A stretch of DNA of 53,366 nt from Janthinobacterium sp. ROICE36 (GTDB lineage: Bacteria; Pseudomonadota; Gammaproteobacteria; Burkholderiales; Burkholderiaceae_D), in NCBI RefSeq assembly GCF_002869965.1, contig NZ_PEBS01000042.1:1-53366 (forward strand). Reading direction: 5' to 3'. The notes beneath the pieces were generated by a model that was not told where the DNA came from, made no database searches, and saw only the letters and a program-made list of their open reading frames with translations. Made by a program: the position numbers and the translations under genes. Shown here one piece after another: positions 1-7,402 of the stretch; position 1 is the stretch's first letter; the number at the start of each line of letters is the position of its first letter.

Positions 1-338
1 GAGAGATCGGTTCGTTTGCCATTTACGCGTCCAAATACCGAGAGTAAACGCCTTTCTCAACGTGTTTACAAGCAATATTTCACCCTATCGTCACTCCGAG
101 CACCTACCCTTCATGCAATCGCCCTGGCAAACCTCTGTAGACATAGCGGGAATGCCATTTTCACTTCTCTCTAAATGTCTGGAAAAGTCTGGGAACGTCC
201 ACGTTTTCGCCCAAATTTCGCCCCTGTTCTGGCGCCTTATCCGACCTTTTCTGAGACTGCACAATACCCGGTCGGTAGGCGCCCAACATAATAGAAGGCA
301 CTGCCTTCTGTAAGAATAACCCAAAAGGAAAGATTGCA
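1..338. other. No recognisable gene
   Basis: I see no coding frame with a convincing ribosome site or protein-like composition on either strand. The stretch just before 339 holds the ribosome site of the next gene. It may be host intergenic DNA or include a phage end, but no repeat found elsewhere in the window marks an attachment site. Confidence 0.4.
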
Positions 339-653
339 ATGAAGCACGCGCTGGGCGCCCTCCTCTTGCTTGCACTGTGCAGTTGCACGTCCAGCGGCAT
401 TGTCGAACACCGCGGCGGCGATCTGATCGGGCTGGACAGCTTCACCCTCGCCGCCCGCTACGGCACGCCCGCCAGCTATCAACATCAGGGGGAATACCTG
501 CAACTGAACTATGGCAGCGCGGTGGCCGGCTGCCAAGTGATCGTGCTGGTCGACCAACAACAGCGCGTGGCCGGCTGGGCAACGTCAGGTGCCCGCTGCA
601 ACAGCGCTGGGCAAAATGGGAATGCAGAGCCAGACCTGGACGTACTGGACTAG
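339..653 (+). CDS. Small predicted lipoprotein
   Basis: This encodes 104 residues. The start is preceded by an AAGGAAA ribosome site. Residues 1-15 are a hydrophobic leader (KHALGALLLLALCS) ending in a lipobox-like LCSC, so Cys16 could be lipidated and the mature protein anchored to a membrane. The remainder is small and polar with one further pair of Cys residues and no family I recognise. It is on the plus strand, opposite the phage late genes, and converges with the SOS-box gene, overlapping its 3' end by about 69 bases. It may be the last host gene beside the prophage or a phage-carried conversion gene; the sequence does not decide. Confidence 0.6.
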   Translation: MKHALGALLLLALCSCTSSGIVEHRGGDLIGLDSFTLAARYGTPASYQHQGEYLQLNYGSAVAGCQVIVLVDQQQRVAGWATSGARCNSAGQNGNAEPDLDVLD

Positions 654-980
654 TGCCCCGTCTACTGTTTCGTTTTCATGCCCTTTGAGTATCAGGCCAT
701 CAGCATCCAAACGCTCCATCGTGGGCTCGAAAAGCGGTCTACAAATGTTGGTCGATCCAGCAGAGTTTGGCCGGCGCAACGAGGCAGAGCTATGGTGGCG
801 AACGCATCCGCCCGTCCCGACGTGCTCGAAAACAAGCAGGCCGTCCAATGGCTCGGAGTCGAGCATTTCCTGGCGCGTAATTCGGCGCCCCTTTTTGCGC
901 AGCATAATCACGCGGACAGGCATGCCCTGCCGCTCCTCCACTTTCGCCGGCCACTGATGCTTGTTTGTTGTGCCGTCCAT
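585..980 (-). CDS. Hypothetical protein behind a LexA-type box
   Basis: This encodes 131 residues from the ATG at 980. An upstream in-frame ATG at 1022 would put the operator inside the gene, so 980 is preferred. An internal ATG at 923 has a better ribosome site (GGAGG) and is an alternative start. The protein has a basic stretch (VIMLRKKGRRITRQ) followed by a hydrophobic, acidic segment. I recognise no family. A palindromic CTGT-N8-ACAG box lies only 13 bases upstream of the 980 start, so I infer repression by LexA and induction by DNA damage. Its place beyond the lysis genes suggests an accessory role, for instance in induction or the host SOS response. Confidence 0.6.
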   Translation of the reverse strand: MDGTTNKHQWPAKVEERQGMPVRVIMLRKKGRRITRQEMLDSEPLDGLLVFEHVGTGGCVRHHSSASLRRPNSAGSTNICRPLFEPTMERLDADGLILKGHENETVDGALVQYVQVWLCIPILPSAVAAGT

Positions 981-993
981 AATGCAATCAATA

Positions 994-1013
994 TACTGTA
1001 TAAAAACACAGTA
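994..1013 (-). promoter_or_regulatory. LexA-type SOS box
   Basis: The sequence TACTGTATAAAAACACAGTA has the CTGT-N8-ACAG core of the LexA box known in gamma- and many betaproteobacteria, and its outer bases also match (TA...TA). It lies just upstream of the 585-980 gene, where bound LexA would block transcription. It was identified by eye only. Confidence 0.7.
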
Positions 1014-1113
1014 TATTGCCAAGCTTGGGAAACCAGAAGGCGAAATTTGTAACTAGAAGAGCCCGCCCTGCTCCGCTGACATGCATGCGCCGGCAAGGGC
1101 CAGCGGTCCACCG

Positions 1114-1384
1114 TCAGCGCACGGGCTTGCCGGTTGCATAAGTGGACTCAAAGAAATTGGCGACAGGGATAGTGCAGAACTGCTTGCGCTTACAGGCACT
1201 ACGGAAAGATGGCTTGCTGGCCACCGTCTCGGTGCGGGCGTTGTAGGTCTGACAGGCCAGCTTGTGTTCGGCCCAGTGGGGCACCATGCTGAACATGGCG
1301 GGGGGCGACTTCCAGCTCACCAGGGACTTCGTACGAGGCGCACAGGATTGGAGCCATGTAGCCGGGCCAAGCCTCGGGCGGCAA
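1114..1384 (-). pseudogene. Possible broken small gene
   Basis: Two frames each look protein-like over adjoining parts. From a TTG at about 1384 one frame reads PPEAWPGYMAPILCASYEVPGELE. From about 1300 the next frame reads MFSMVPHWAEHKLACQTYNA and runs to a stop at 1114 with a Cys/Lys-rich middle. A single frameshift near 1300 would join them. The second part could instead stand alone as a 60-residue gene starting at 1296, although its ribosome site is poor. No family is recognised. Confidence 0.3.
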
Positions 1385-1576
1385 GTCGAGCAGCGGCTAT
1401 GCTGTCCGCAACCCTTCTCCGACCTACTTTTTAAGGTCGGGACGTAGTGGGCATACATGTCACTACATCAACTGTTTTTTTGCACGAGTTCGACTCAGCT
1501 ATAATAACAAAACAGTATTTTCAGCTATCGGAATTGGTACTAAAATGTTTCTGCAAATCTACCCCTATCAGCCAAC

Positions 1577-1882
1577 TTGATGGGGATACCCTTGGATAGC
1601 AATCAAACGGTGCAACATGGTGAATATGAGTATCGCATCGCCAGCTACAGGAGGTCGGACGGAATGTATCAGGGGGTGATCCTGCTTACCGCTCATGCAG
1701 GCATGCAATACTCGCCAATTATTGAAATCCCAACACCTAGCGTATTTAAGGCGGATCGCGCGGCAAGGATCGAAGCTTCGGCTCTCGCTTGCCAACTTAT
1801 AGAAACTGGCGCGATAATTGCGCTCGTGCCACAGGATGGCAAAACCAGTTCTTGGCCGGTGGAGTCTGCATCCTCTCTATAG
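1577..1882 (+). CDS. Hypothetical protein, plus strand
   Basis: This encodes about 100 residues; the frame opens with TTG then ATG, and the ATG at 1580 is the likelier start. There is no strong ribosome site. The protein is compact and mixed alpha/beta in appearance (EYEYRIASYRRSDGMYQGVI; later VFKADRAARIEASALACQLI), like many small phage accessory proteins. It is about 36 bases from the end of the outer spanin gene and converges with it. The AT-rich stretch at about 1500-1550 may hold its promoter. Function is unknown. Confidence 0.5.
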   Translation: MMGIPLDSNQTVQHGEYEYRIASYRRSDGMYQGVILLTAHAGMQYSPIIEIPTPSVFKADRAARIEASALACQLIETGAIIALVPQDGKTSSWPVESASSL

Positions 1883-1917
1883 TGCAGGTGAAAACGCGTG
1901 AATGAGCGCCGCAACAA

Positions 1918-2184
1918 TCAGCGCTCTGCTTTTTCATCTGGCAGAATACAGCCAGCAATTACCACCTCCAATTCCCCCTCATACTTCCGACCTTGCAGCC
2001 AGTCCCGCGCCAGCGCCAGGACGATCTCGCCATCCGTTGCTACCGGTGCCAGCTGGTCGAACTCATAGACCGGCCGCTTCGGCACCGCCTTGACACATGG
2101 TGTAAAGACAGGAACTTCGACCCGCTGCGGCGCCAGCGGCGCACTACCGCAGCCAGCCAACAGCAATACAAGCATCCATTTCAT
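1918..2184 (-). CDS. Outer-membrane spanin, Rz1-like lipoprotein
   Basis: This encodes 88 residues. The short hydrophobic leader ends in a lipobox (MLVLLLAGC), and a Pro/Val-rich segment follows (APLAPQRVEVPVFTPC). It starts by an ATGA overlap with the inner spanin gene, so the two are translationally coupled. Known o-spanins are small lipoproteins that pair with the i-spanin across the periplasm and fuse inner and outer membranes at the last step of lysis. The position as the last gene of the lysis cassette and the lipobox are the main evidence. The protein is longer than lambda Rz1 and lies after the Rz-like gene instead of inside it. Confidence 0.7.
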   Translation of the reverse strand: MKWMLVLLLAGCGSAPLAPQRVEVPVFTPCVKAVPKRPVYEFDQLAPVATDGEIVLALARDWLQGRKYEGELEVVIAGCILPDEKAER

Positions 2185-2576
2185 CGCACTCCCTCCAGCA
2201 GCAGCCTGACGGCCGGCATGGCCTCGTCGCAGGTCGTGGCGCGCACGCCCGCGATCTGCGCCAGTGCCGCGTCGTACTTCTTGCCCTTGGCAACGGCGGC
2301 CGCCTGCGCCACAGCGCCGCGCTCCTGCGCCGCTAGGGTTGCCTTGGCCATGCCATCGATGGCGCGGTTTTGCTCGGTGATCGAGCTGCGCAGCTGCGCG
2401 CTAACGCCTTGTTCCAGCACCAGCGCCGCGCGCGCGGTGTCACGGTCGCCGGCGGCCAGCCACCAGCCCGTGCCGGTGGAGCTGGCCACCAGCAGCAGCG
2501 CGGCGGCCAGGATGACGGCGGCGGCCTTCCAGATACCGCTGACGGCGCCAGCTGCCAGCGTGGCCAGGGCGCTCAC
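2181..2576 (-). CDS. Inner-membrane spanin, Rz-like
   Basis: This encodes about 131 residues from the GTG at 2576, chosen because it overlaps the endolysin stop as GTGA. Residues about 13-38 form a single membrane helix (AVILAAALLLVASSTGTGWW). The rest is a helical, Ala/Gln-rich periplasmic part of coiled-coil character, with two Cys-free heptad-like stretches and a final CDEAMPAVRLLLEG. This matches known i-spanins, which have an N-terminal signal anchor and a periplasmic coiled coil that binds the o-spanin. Position between endolysin and outer spanin supports the call. Confidence 0.7.
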   Translation of the reverse strand: MSALATLAAGAVSGIWKAAAVILAAALLLVASSTGTGWWLAAGDRDTARAALVLEQGVSAQLRSSITEQNRAIDGMAKATLAAQERGAVAQAAAVAKGKKYDAALAQIAGVRATTCDEAMPAVRLLLEGVR

Positions 2577-3037
2577 GGCCGCACCTGCAAGATGCCAGCG
2601 CGCGTGCCGTGGCGGTCGATGGTGATGATGCGGTTGATCGGCTTGGCCACCATCTTTGTGCTGACATGCACCCAGGTCAGCTCGTTGATGATCTGGCCGA
2701 TGCCGAACTCGTCCAATTTCGGCAGCAGCGCCTGGCATACCTGGTATGGCGTCATGCGCAGCGCCTTGAAATCAGCTGCGCAGCCGCGCACATGGTCGCT
2801 GCCATCGCTGCTGCCGATGCCACGATTTACTGGAATCGAGCGGTAGCCGCTGATATTGGTCAGCGGCGTATCGATGCCGGTGCTGGCCGTCAGGTAATTG
2901 CGGATGCGCTGCAGCAGCTCGGCCGTACGCCGCAATTCCGCCAGCACGGCCGGTGTCGGCGTGTTTTCGACGCCATGGCGCGCGGCCCAGTCGGACGCGG
3001 TGAGTTCCTGCAGGGTGAAGTTTTTCGTCAGATTCAT
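2573..3037 (-). CDS. Endolysin, peptidase M15-type
   Basis: This encodes 154 residues. The zinc-binding signature of M15 peptidases is clear: SDHVRGCAADF at about 80-90 supplies His82 and Asp89, and WVHVS at about 122-126 supplies His124. Known phage members cut the peptide cross-links of peptidoglycan (L-Ala-D-Glu or D-Ala-D-Ala type bonds). No signal peptide is visible, so release should depend on the holin encoded immediately upstream, whose end overlaps this start by ATGA. Length is normal for a single-domain M15 endolysin without a cell-wall binding domain. Confidence 0.88.
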   Translation of the reverse strand: MNLTKNFTLQELTASDWAARHGVENTPTPAVLAELRRTAELLQRIRNYLTASTGIDTPLTNISGYRSIPVNRGIGSSDGSDHVRGCAADFKALRMTPYQVCQALLPKLDEFGIGQIINELTWVHVSTKMVAKPINRIITIDRHGTRAGILQVRP

Positions 3038-3273
3038 TTTGCACCTCGACGGTTGAGCGTCATATTCACCGCCACGCCTGCAGCGATCATCAGCTCGAAA
3101 ATCTCCCGATCAGAGATAGCCGACATAATCCCGCACGCCGAGCCGCACGCCAGGACGACATTCCCGACGCGGGAGATCATCGCCGTTTCGCCATCCATTT
3201 TGTTCAGTATGACGACGCACAGGTACAGGACGTAGAGCCAGACTGCCGCCTGGATGATTGAAATAATTGTCAT
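3034..3273 (-). CDS. Small membrane protein, holin or antiholin candidate
   Basis: This encodes 79 residues with a ribosome site AAGGA six bases before the ATG. An N-terminal hydrophobic helix (IIQAAVWLYVLYLCVVIL) and a second, weaker one (VVLACGSACGIMSAI) are followed by a short basic tail (LNRRGAK). Two membrane helices, small size and a place between another holin-like gene and the endolysin suggest a second holin or an antiholin. The sequence alone cannot say which of the pair triggers lysis. Confidence 0.6.
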   Translation of the reverse strand: MTIISIIQAAVWLYVLYLCVVILNKMDGETAMISRVGNVVLACGSACGIMSAISDREIFELMIAAGVAVNMTLNRRGAK

Positions 3274-3275
3274 GA

Positions 3276-3608
3276 TTATTCCTTTGTCTCAGGTTGATCG
3301 GGCAAGATCGGCAGCTTGGCGCTACGCGTGCGGTCGATCAGGGCGAAAAATACAGGCACGGCTCGCATGGCGCCCAGCCCCCAAAAGAACGCCATGGCTC
3401 CGGCCAGCTCGGCAGGCGCGCCCAGGTAGTGAATGGCCAGCGGCGTGGCCGCGCAGGAAACAGCGCCGCCGACGAGGAACGCCGCGACCGCCTGTTTTTT
3501 CGTCATTTCCTTGGCGTAGCTCAGTGACGCGGCCGAGCCGATAAATCCGCCGATCAGCACGGCGTAGGAAATGCCGGCGACGGTATTGCTTTGTGCATCA
3601 GGTGCCAT
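3276..3608 (-). CDS. Phage holin
   Basis: This encodes 110 residues with ribosome site GAGAGG. It has hydrophobic helices at about 12-31 (ISYAVLIGGFIGSAASLSYA), 40-60 and 68-92 (LAGAMAFFWGLGAMRAVPVF), and a charged C-terminal tail. It is the first gene of the lysis cassette and stops two bases before the next membrane protein. The topology fits a three-helix (class I) holin that forms holes in the inner membrane to release the endolysin. The exact family is not recognised. Confidence 0.7.
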   Translation of the reverse strand: MAPDAQSNTVAGISYAVLIGGFIGSAASLSYAKEMTKKQAVAAFLVGGAVSCAATPLAIHYLGAPAELAGAMAFFWGLGAMRAVPVFFALIDRTRSAKLPILPDQPETKE

Positions 3609-3632
3609 AGGGCCTCTCAGGTGGTGGAAATG

Positions 3633-3655
3633 AAAAAACCCGCCGAAGCGGGTTT
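3633..3655 (-). terminator. Rho-independent terminator between tail and lysis genes
   Basis: On the minus strand AAACCCGC, a TTCG tetraloop and GCGGGTTT are followed by a T run. It ends transcription after the tail fibre gene and before the holin, so the lysis genes need read-through or a promoter of their own. Confidence 0.85.
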
Positions 3656-3673
3656 GTTAGGAATGCTGCTGTA

Positions 3674-5554
3674 TTACACAACCTTGACCATCACATAGGC
3701 CCGGCCGTCCGGTTCAATCGAGATCACGCGGCCGACCGCGCGGAAGTACTGTTTCATGCTGAGGTTATCCTCATGCACGGGAACGCCCTTGATGCCGGCG
3801 CCGTCCTGCACCGGCACGATGTAGTCGCCTGGCTGGGTACCGAACACGTTGACCGGCACGCGGCCGGCGATGGCGATGCGGTCGACCTTCTGGCGCTCGA
3901 CTTCCAGCGCCGCGTCGAAGGTGGCCATGGCCTCGGCGTCCTGCTGCACGGCGATGTTGTGGGCGGCCAGCGCGGCGGTGTAGGCGGCCTGCTTTTCTGC
4001 CCACTCGTCATCGGTGTCGCCGGGTTCCGTTACCACGTTCTCGTATTCCGGCGGGTTGGTGCCGGGCACTGGCTGCTGCGTGACCACGTCTTCGCGGCGC
4101 AGGGGCTGGGTTGGCTCTTGGCCAGCTTGGGGCGATGGGCGTGGCCCTACGTCGGTGGCCCATGAATCGCCACCGAAAAATGATGGGTCAGTGGACTTGA
4201 TGGCGAACATTACAGCGTCTGACCACAAATCCGCGACCTGATTCTTGTTGTTCACTCCGACAAGCTGCCCCGCAATAACAGCAGCGCAGGAGTGACATTT
4301 TACGAAGTATTCAGCGTAGTCAGTACCTTGGGCATTGAATGTACCGGGGGAAGCAATGCCACGATTAGTCGTGGAGTTCTTACCAACGTACATCACAGAC
4401 TGCGCATTGTTCCAGCCCCCAAGGCCATCAGAAGCACGGATAGCCATGCAGCTGGTTACCGAGCCTTCCCGCCCGACTTCCAGAATCTCTCCGAATTGAG
4501 CAACTGCAGTGTTCAGGGTGTGGATTGCTCGTGTACTGGCAGTACCGGCTTTAAGCCATGGCGCGTACATACGCCCCACACCGTCCACAGAAAATAGCGT
4601 ACCTGAGACTGTTCCAGAACCAGTATCTCGTGCCTTCAGCGAGAGCTTGTAGCCCTCTTTTTGTGTGCTGCCATTCCCCGCCGAAGCAAGCCATTGAAGA
4701 TAGCCTGCCGAGTTCACCCCAGTATTTCCGGCTACACCATAGCGGATAACTTCAAGACTGGCACCAGCAGCAGTGACATTGGCTTTTGCTGCACCAGCCA
4801 TGTACGACGTGCATGCTGTTGCACCATCTTGCGCACGCACTTCGACAATACTGTCAAAGCTGGTGCCCATAGGTAAAGTCGGGGCTGTTGCAGCCGTACC
4901 GTAAGAACGAGGCGAACGATACGTAGCCGTACCCACAGCAGCAGTGGAATCCCATACAAGTGCCCCTGTGGCAGTGTCTGTCGCTACCGGAGCTTCATAG
5001 GTGATAGTCTGCATACCCAGCAGGGAAAAAGACGCTTGAGCAAAAGCCCCAGCAGCCAGATATAAGTACACGGACACTTTATTATCCGCTTCAAGATATG
5101 CATGAAAACGCACGGTGTTCGGGATATAACGACTTGTTGTCCAGTCTACGAAAACCCCTTCGCTCGCAACAGCAACGCGACTACCCAAGATAATGGTCAT
5201 GGCCGTCAAGCCATTTCCATCCCAGCCACCGGCCATCGCGTCAATCCGCAGCGAAGCGTAGGTATTTGAGGCAGTTGCTTGCATAGTAGCGATCTTATAC
5301 ATGCGCACTGCCTGACCACCTTGCAGGTAGTTAAAGCCGAATTTATTTACCGTCCCAGACCCCGCTGAAATTGGAAGTTGGCTTTTGATCGGAAGAGAGC
5401 TATCAAGCCAGAATGGATCAATAAAGCCATTCGGCCCGCCAAGCGGCGACTTCCCCACAGCCGGTGCGTACGACGCCACCACGGCACCGCGCCCAGCCAG
5501 TTCATTCAGGCGCCGGATCATGTCCTTCTGGCCATAATAAAAAAAGTCACCCAT
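3674..5554 (-). CDS. Tail fibre or appendage with G2-like C-terminal domain
   Basis: This encodes 626 residues and starts by a TAATG overlap with the preceding tail gene. The N-terminus (GDFFYYGQKDMIRRLNELAG) looks like an adaptor. The middle (about 80-370) is a Ser/Thr/Gly-rich beta structure with lower GC than its neighbours. The last third contains TDYAEYF at about 410 and DRIAIAGRVPVNVFG near 570. This pairing resembles the self-cleaving peptidase_G2 domain of phage neck appendage and fibre proteins, which trims itself after trimer folding. A Pro-rich, charged insert (about 460-540) separates the two motifs. The composition change in the middle suggests exchange of receptor-binding sequence. 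The domain assignment is from pattern memory. Confidence 0.65.
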   Translation of the reverse strand: MGDFFYYGQKDMIRRLNELAGRGAVVASYAPAVGKSPLGGPNGFIDPFWLDSSLPIKSQLPISAGSGTVNKFGFNYLQGGQAVRMYKIATMQATASNTYASLRIDAMAGGWDGNGLTAMTIILGSRVAVASEGVFVDWTTSRYIPNTVRFHAYLEADNKVSVYLYLAAGAFAQASFSLLGMQTITYEAPVATDTATGALVWDSTAAVGTATYRSPRSYGTAATAPTLPMGTSFDSIVEVRAQDGATACTSYMAGAAKANVTAAGASLEVIRYGVAGNTGVNSAGYLQWLASAGNGSTQKEGYKLSLKARDTGSGTVSGTLFSVDGVGRMYAPWLKAGTASTRAIHTLNTAVAQFGEILEVGREGSVTSCMAIRASDGLGGWNNAQSVMYVGKNSTTNRGIASPGTFNAQGTDYAEYFVKCHSCAAVIAGQLVGVNNKNQVADLWSDAVMFAIKSTDPSFFGGDSWATDVGPRPSPQAGQEPTQPLRREDVVTQQPVPGTNPPEYENVVTEPGDTDDEWAEKQAAYTAALAAHNIAVQQDAEAMATFDAALEVERQKVDRIAIAGRVPVNVFGTQPGDYIVPVQDGAGIKGVPVHEDNLSMKQYFRAVGRVISIEPDGRAYVMVKVV

Positions 5555-6384
5555 TACATTTCCTCGATTTCGATGTTGGTGGCATATGCCTGGTAATACG
5601 GGGTGGTGATGGCGGAATTGCTGGCGATGCGCCCATACACCTGGTGCGTCTGCTCGAGCTCACCGTCGTCGCTCTCTGGATACAGGCTGATCAGCAGCGG
5701 GCGCGACAGGCCGTTGCCGCGCACGATGCGCCATAGTTCCGCCCGATCCAGCGGCGTCATGTGATCCAATGCGAGCGACAGCTTGCGATACAGCGCGCCG
5801 CGTCCGACTGTTTGCCCGCCGGCGCCGTTGCGATACTGCGTGCTGGTGTCGATCGACGTGACGCCGGCACCGTACGAGGCGTTTTGCTCCGGGCTCCAGT
5901 AAGGGCCGATCACCAGGCGCGCCGCCTCGATGTAGCCTGCCGGGTTGTCCGGGTCGGCGAGGTCAATCACCAGCTTTTTGACGCTGCGCATCTGGAGCCA
6001 GCAGCGCGCATACGTGCCGCCGCCGTAGCTGAAGGCGTTCACGCCCAGCGGCAGCGCGCCCCAGTCCCACATGCCCAGCGCAGCGTATTCGCATGCTGGT
6101 ACAACGCCCGTATCGAAATCGGGCGCGGCGTCGCCTGGCTCGACGTAGCCGCGCACGCGGATCGTCGCCATCGGCGTCAGGTTGCAAAATGGCAGTGCCA
6201 CGCCGCCGATGATCTCGGGCGTGGGCCAGGTGGCAGTGATGGTCAGCGCCAGGCCAAGCGAGCGCAGTACGGCGCTTTTGCTGTCGCGCTGCAGGTTGGC
6301 CGGGCCCAGCGCGCCGGACTGACTGGATGCGGCGAGCGCCGCGCGGTCGGCTGCGTTGTCGTAGATGATGCGTAGATTTGGCAT
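5554..6384 (-). CDS. Tail-tip associated protein
   Basis: This encodes 276 residues. It is a globular, beta-rich protein (LRIIYDNAADRAALAASSQS at the start; Trp and Tyr scattered; WSPEQNASYGAGV in the middle) with no signal or membrane helix. Proteins of this kind sit after the central fibre gene in the tail modules of siphophages of this group. I recognise no catalytic motif. The gene lies between the two small paralogous genes and the large fibre gene, and its role is inferred from that place: a baseplate or fibre-attachment component. Confidence 0.55.
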   Translation of the reverse strand: MPNLRIIYDNAADRAALAASSQSGALGPANLQRDSKSAVLRSLGLALTITATWPTPEIIGGVALPFCNLTPMATIRVRGYVEPGDAAPDFDTGVVPACEYAALGMWDWGALPLGVNAFSYGGGTYARCWLQMRSVKKLVIDLADPDNPAGYIEAARLVIGPYWSPEQNASYGAGVTSIDTSTQYRNGAGGQTVGRGALYRKLSLALDHMTPLDRAELWRIVRGNGLSRPLLISLYPESDDGELEQTHQVYGRIASNSAITTPYYQAYATNIEIEEM

Positions 6385-6398
6385 GCTCTCTCACTTCG

Positions 6399-7145
6399 TT
6401 AATAATCTGCCATATCAATGAGCAGTACGGTGCTGGCGCGGTAGCGCATGTTCAGTGCAAAGGGCGGAATATCCTCCGGCTGGGCATCGACGCACATCTG
6501 GGTTCGATCTAAGATGTTCGGCGAGCGAAACAAAAATGCTCCAGAAAATTGCATCAGCGTTGAGCCACTGGCGCCAGGTGATACGGCAAGCCCGCGCGAC
6601 CCACGACCATCAGCCAGACCGCAAACCGCTGGCCGCGCCATGCTGGGTAACGTGTAGCTTTGCAGGTCAAATGAACCAGCTGGCGGTGTTGCAGCAGTAA
6701 AGTCACCAATCGCGCGCGGCATGATCATTTTTGCGCCCGCATCGAATGTGCAATTGCCGGAGGCATCAAACAGCCAACAACCATACCCACCGCTCACCTC
6801 GCCTGTGAGCGGGGCGAAACAATGCACGCTGGGCTGGCGGGCTGCTGGTGCCGGCCCATTCCCACCCGACGAAGCTGCGCAATACAACAGAATGTCCCAA
6901 GTATTGACTGCCGAAAGTGTCACCGAATAGACGTTGAACAGCACGCCAGGGGCGAGTTCGATGAAAACCAGCGGCTCGTTTATCGAGGTTACGCGGTAGC
7001 GGCCCAGCACCTTCGCCGTGCTGGTAGATCCTGGCGCGTCAGCCGATCCAATAAATGGCGCCACACCTACGTAGGCCAGCCCCGGGCTGTCAGCAGACAG
7101 AATCAGGCTGCCATCGTTATTTTCAAAGTAGATGCCAAAGGTCAT
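6399..7145 (-). CDS. Hypothetical tail-module protein
   Basis: This encodes 248 residues, overlapping the previous gene by ATGA. The N-terminus (MTFGIYFENNDGSLILSADS) has the same pattern as the neighbouring 86-residue protein, which suggests a shared beta domain at about 1-45. The remainder is Gly/Ser/Pro-rich with a Cys-containing centre (GCWLFDASGNCTFDAG) and appears to be an all-beta virion protein. It is probably a tail-tip or fibre component by position. No enzyme motif is seen. Confidence 0.5.
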   Translation of the reverse strand: MTFGIYFENNDGSLILSADSPGLAYVGVAPFIGSADAPGSTSTAKVLGRYRVTSINEPLVFIELAPGVLFNVYSVTLSAVNTWDILLYCAASSGGNGPAPAARQPSVHCFAPLTGEVSGGYGCWLFDASGNCTFDAGAKMIMPRAIGDFTAATPPAGSFDLQSYTLPSMARPAVCGLADGRGSRGLAVSPGASGSTLMQFSGAFLFRSPNILDRTQMCVDAQPEDIPPFALNMRYRASTVLLIDMADY

Positions 7146-7402
7146 AGCGAGAAAATGTATATTTTTTCAATTTTTGTAAAATCCGCACCATTGACAGAAA
7201 CTGTCGGCACACCCGCCGGATAGCTCAGCTGAGCCAATGAACCGCTCAGCGTTTTAAATGTGCGGCCCGCAAAGGCGGGAAAAGATCTCGTTGCAGAAAC
7301 GCCTGGAGATACGGCCATCAGATCGACAAATACGATGCCGAAACTGTCTGAACTAACCAGCACGGTGCTGTCAGCCTTTAATAATGTCACCCCGAATTTC
7401 AT
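7142..7402 (-). CDS. Small tail-module protein, paralogue of its neighbour
   Basis: This encodes 86 residues joined to both neighbours by ATGA overlaps. Its start (MKFGVTLLKADSTVLVSSDS) repeats the pattern of the next protein (F-G, then Leu/Ile-Ser-Ser/Ala-Asp-Ser, then hydrophobic strand), pointing to duplication of one beta domain. It is probably a minor virion or chaperone-like fibre protein. Function is unknown. Confidence 0.5.
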   Translation of the reverse strand: MKFGVTLLKADSTVLVSSDSFGIVFVDLMAVSPGVSATRSFPAFAGRTFKTLSGSLAQLSYPAGVPTVSVNGADFTKIEKIYIFSL

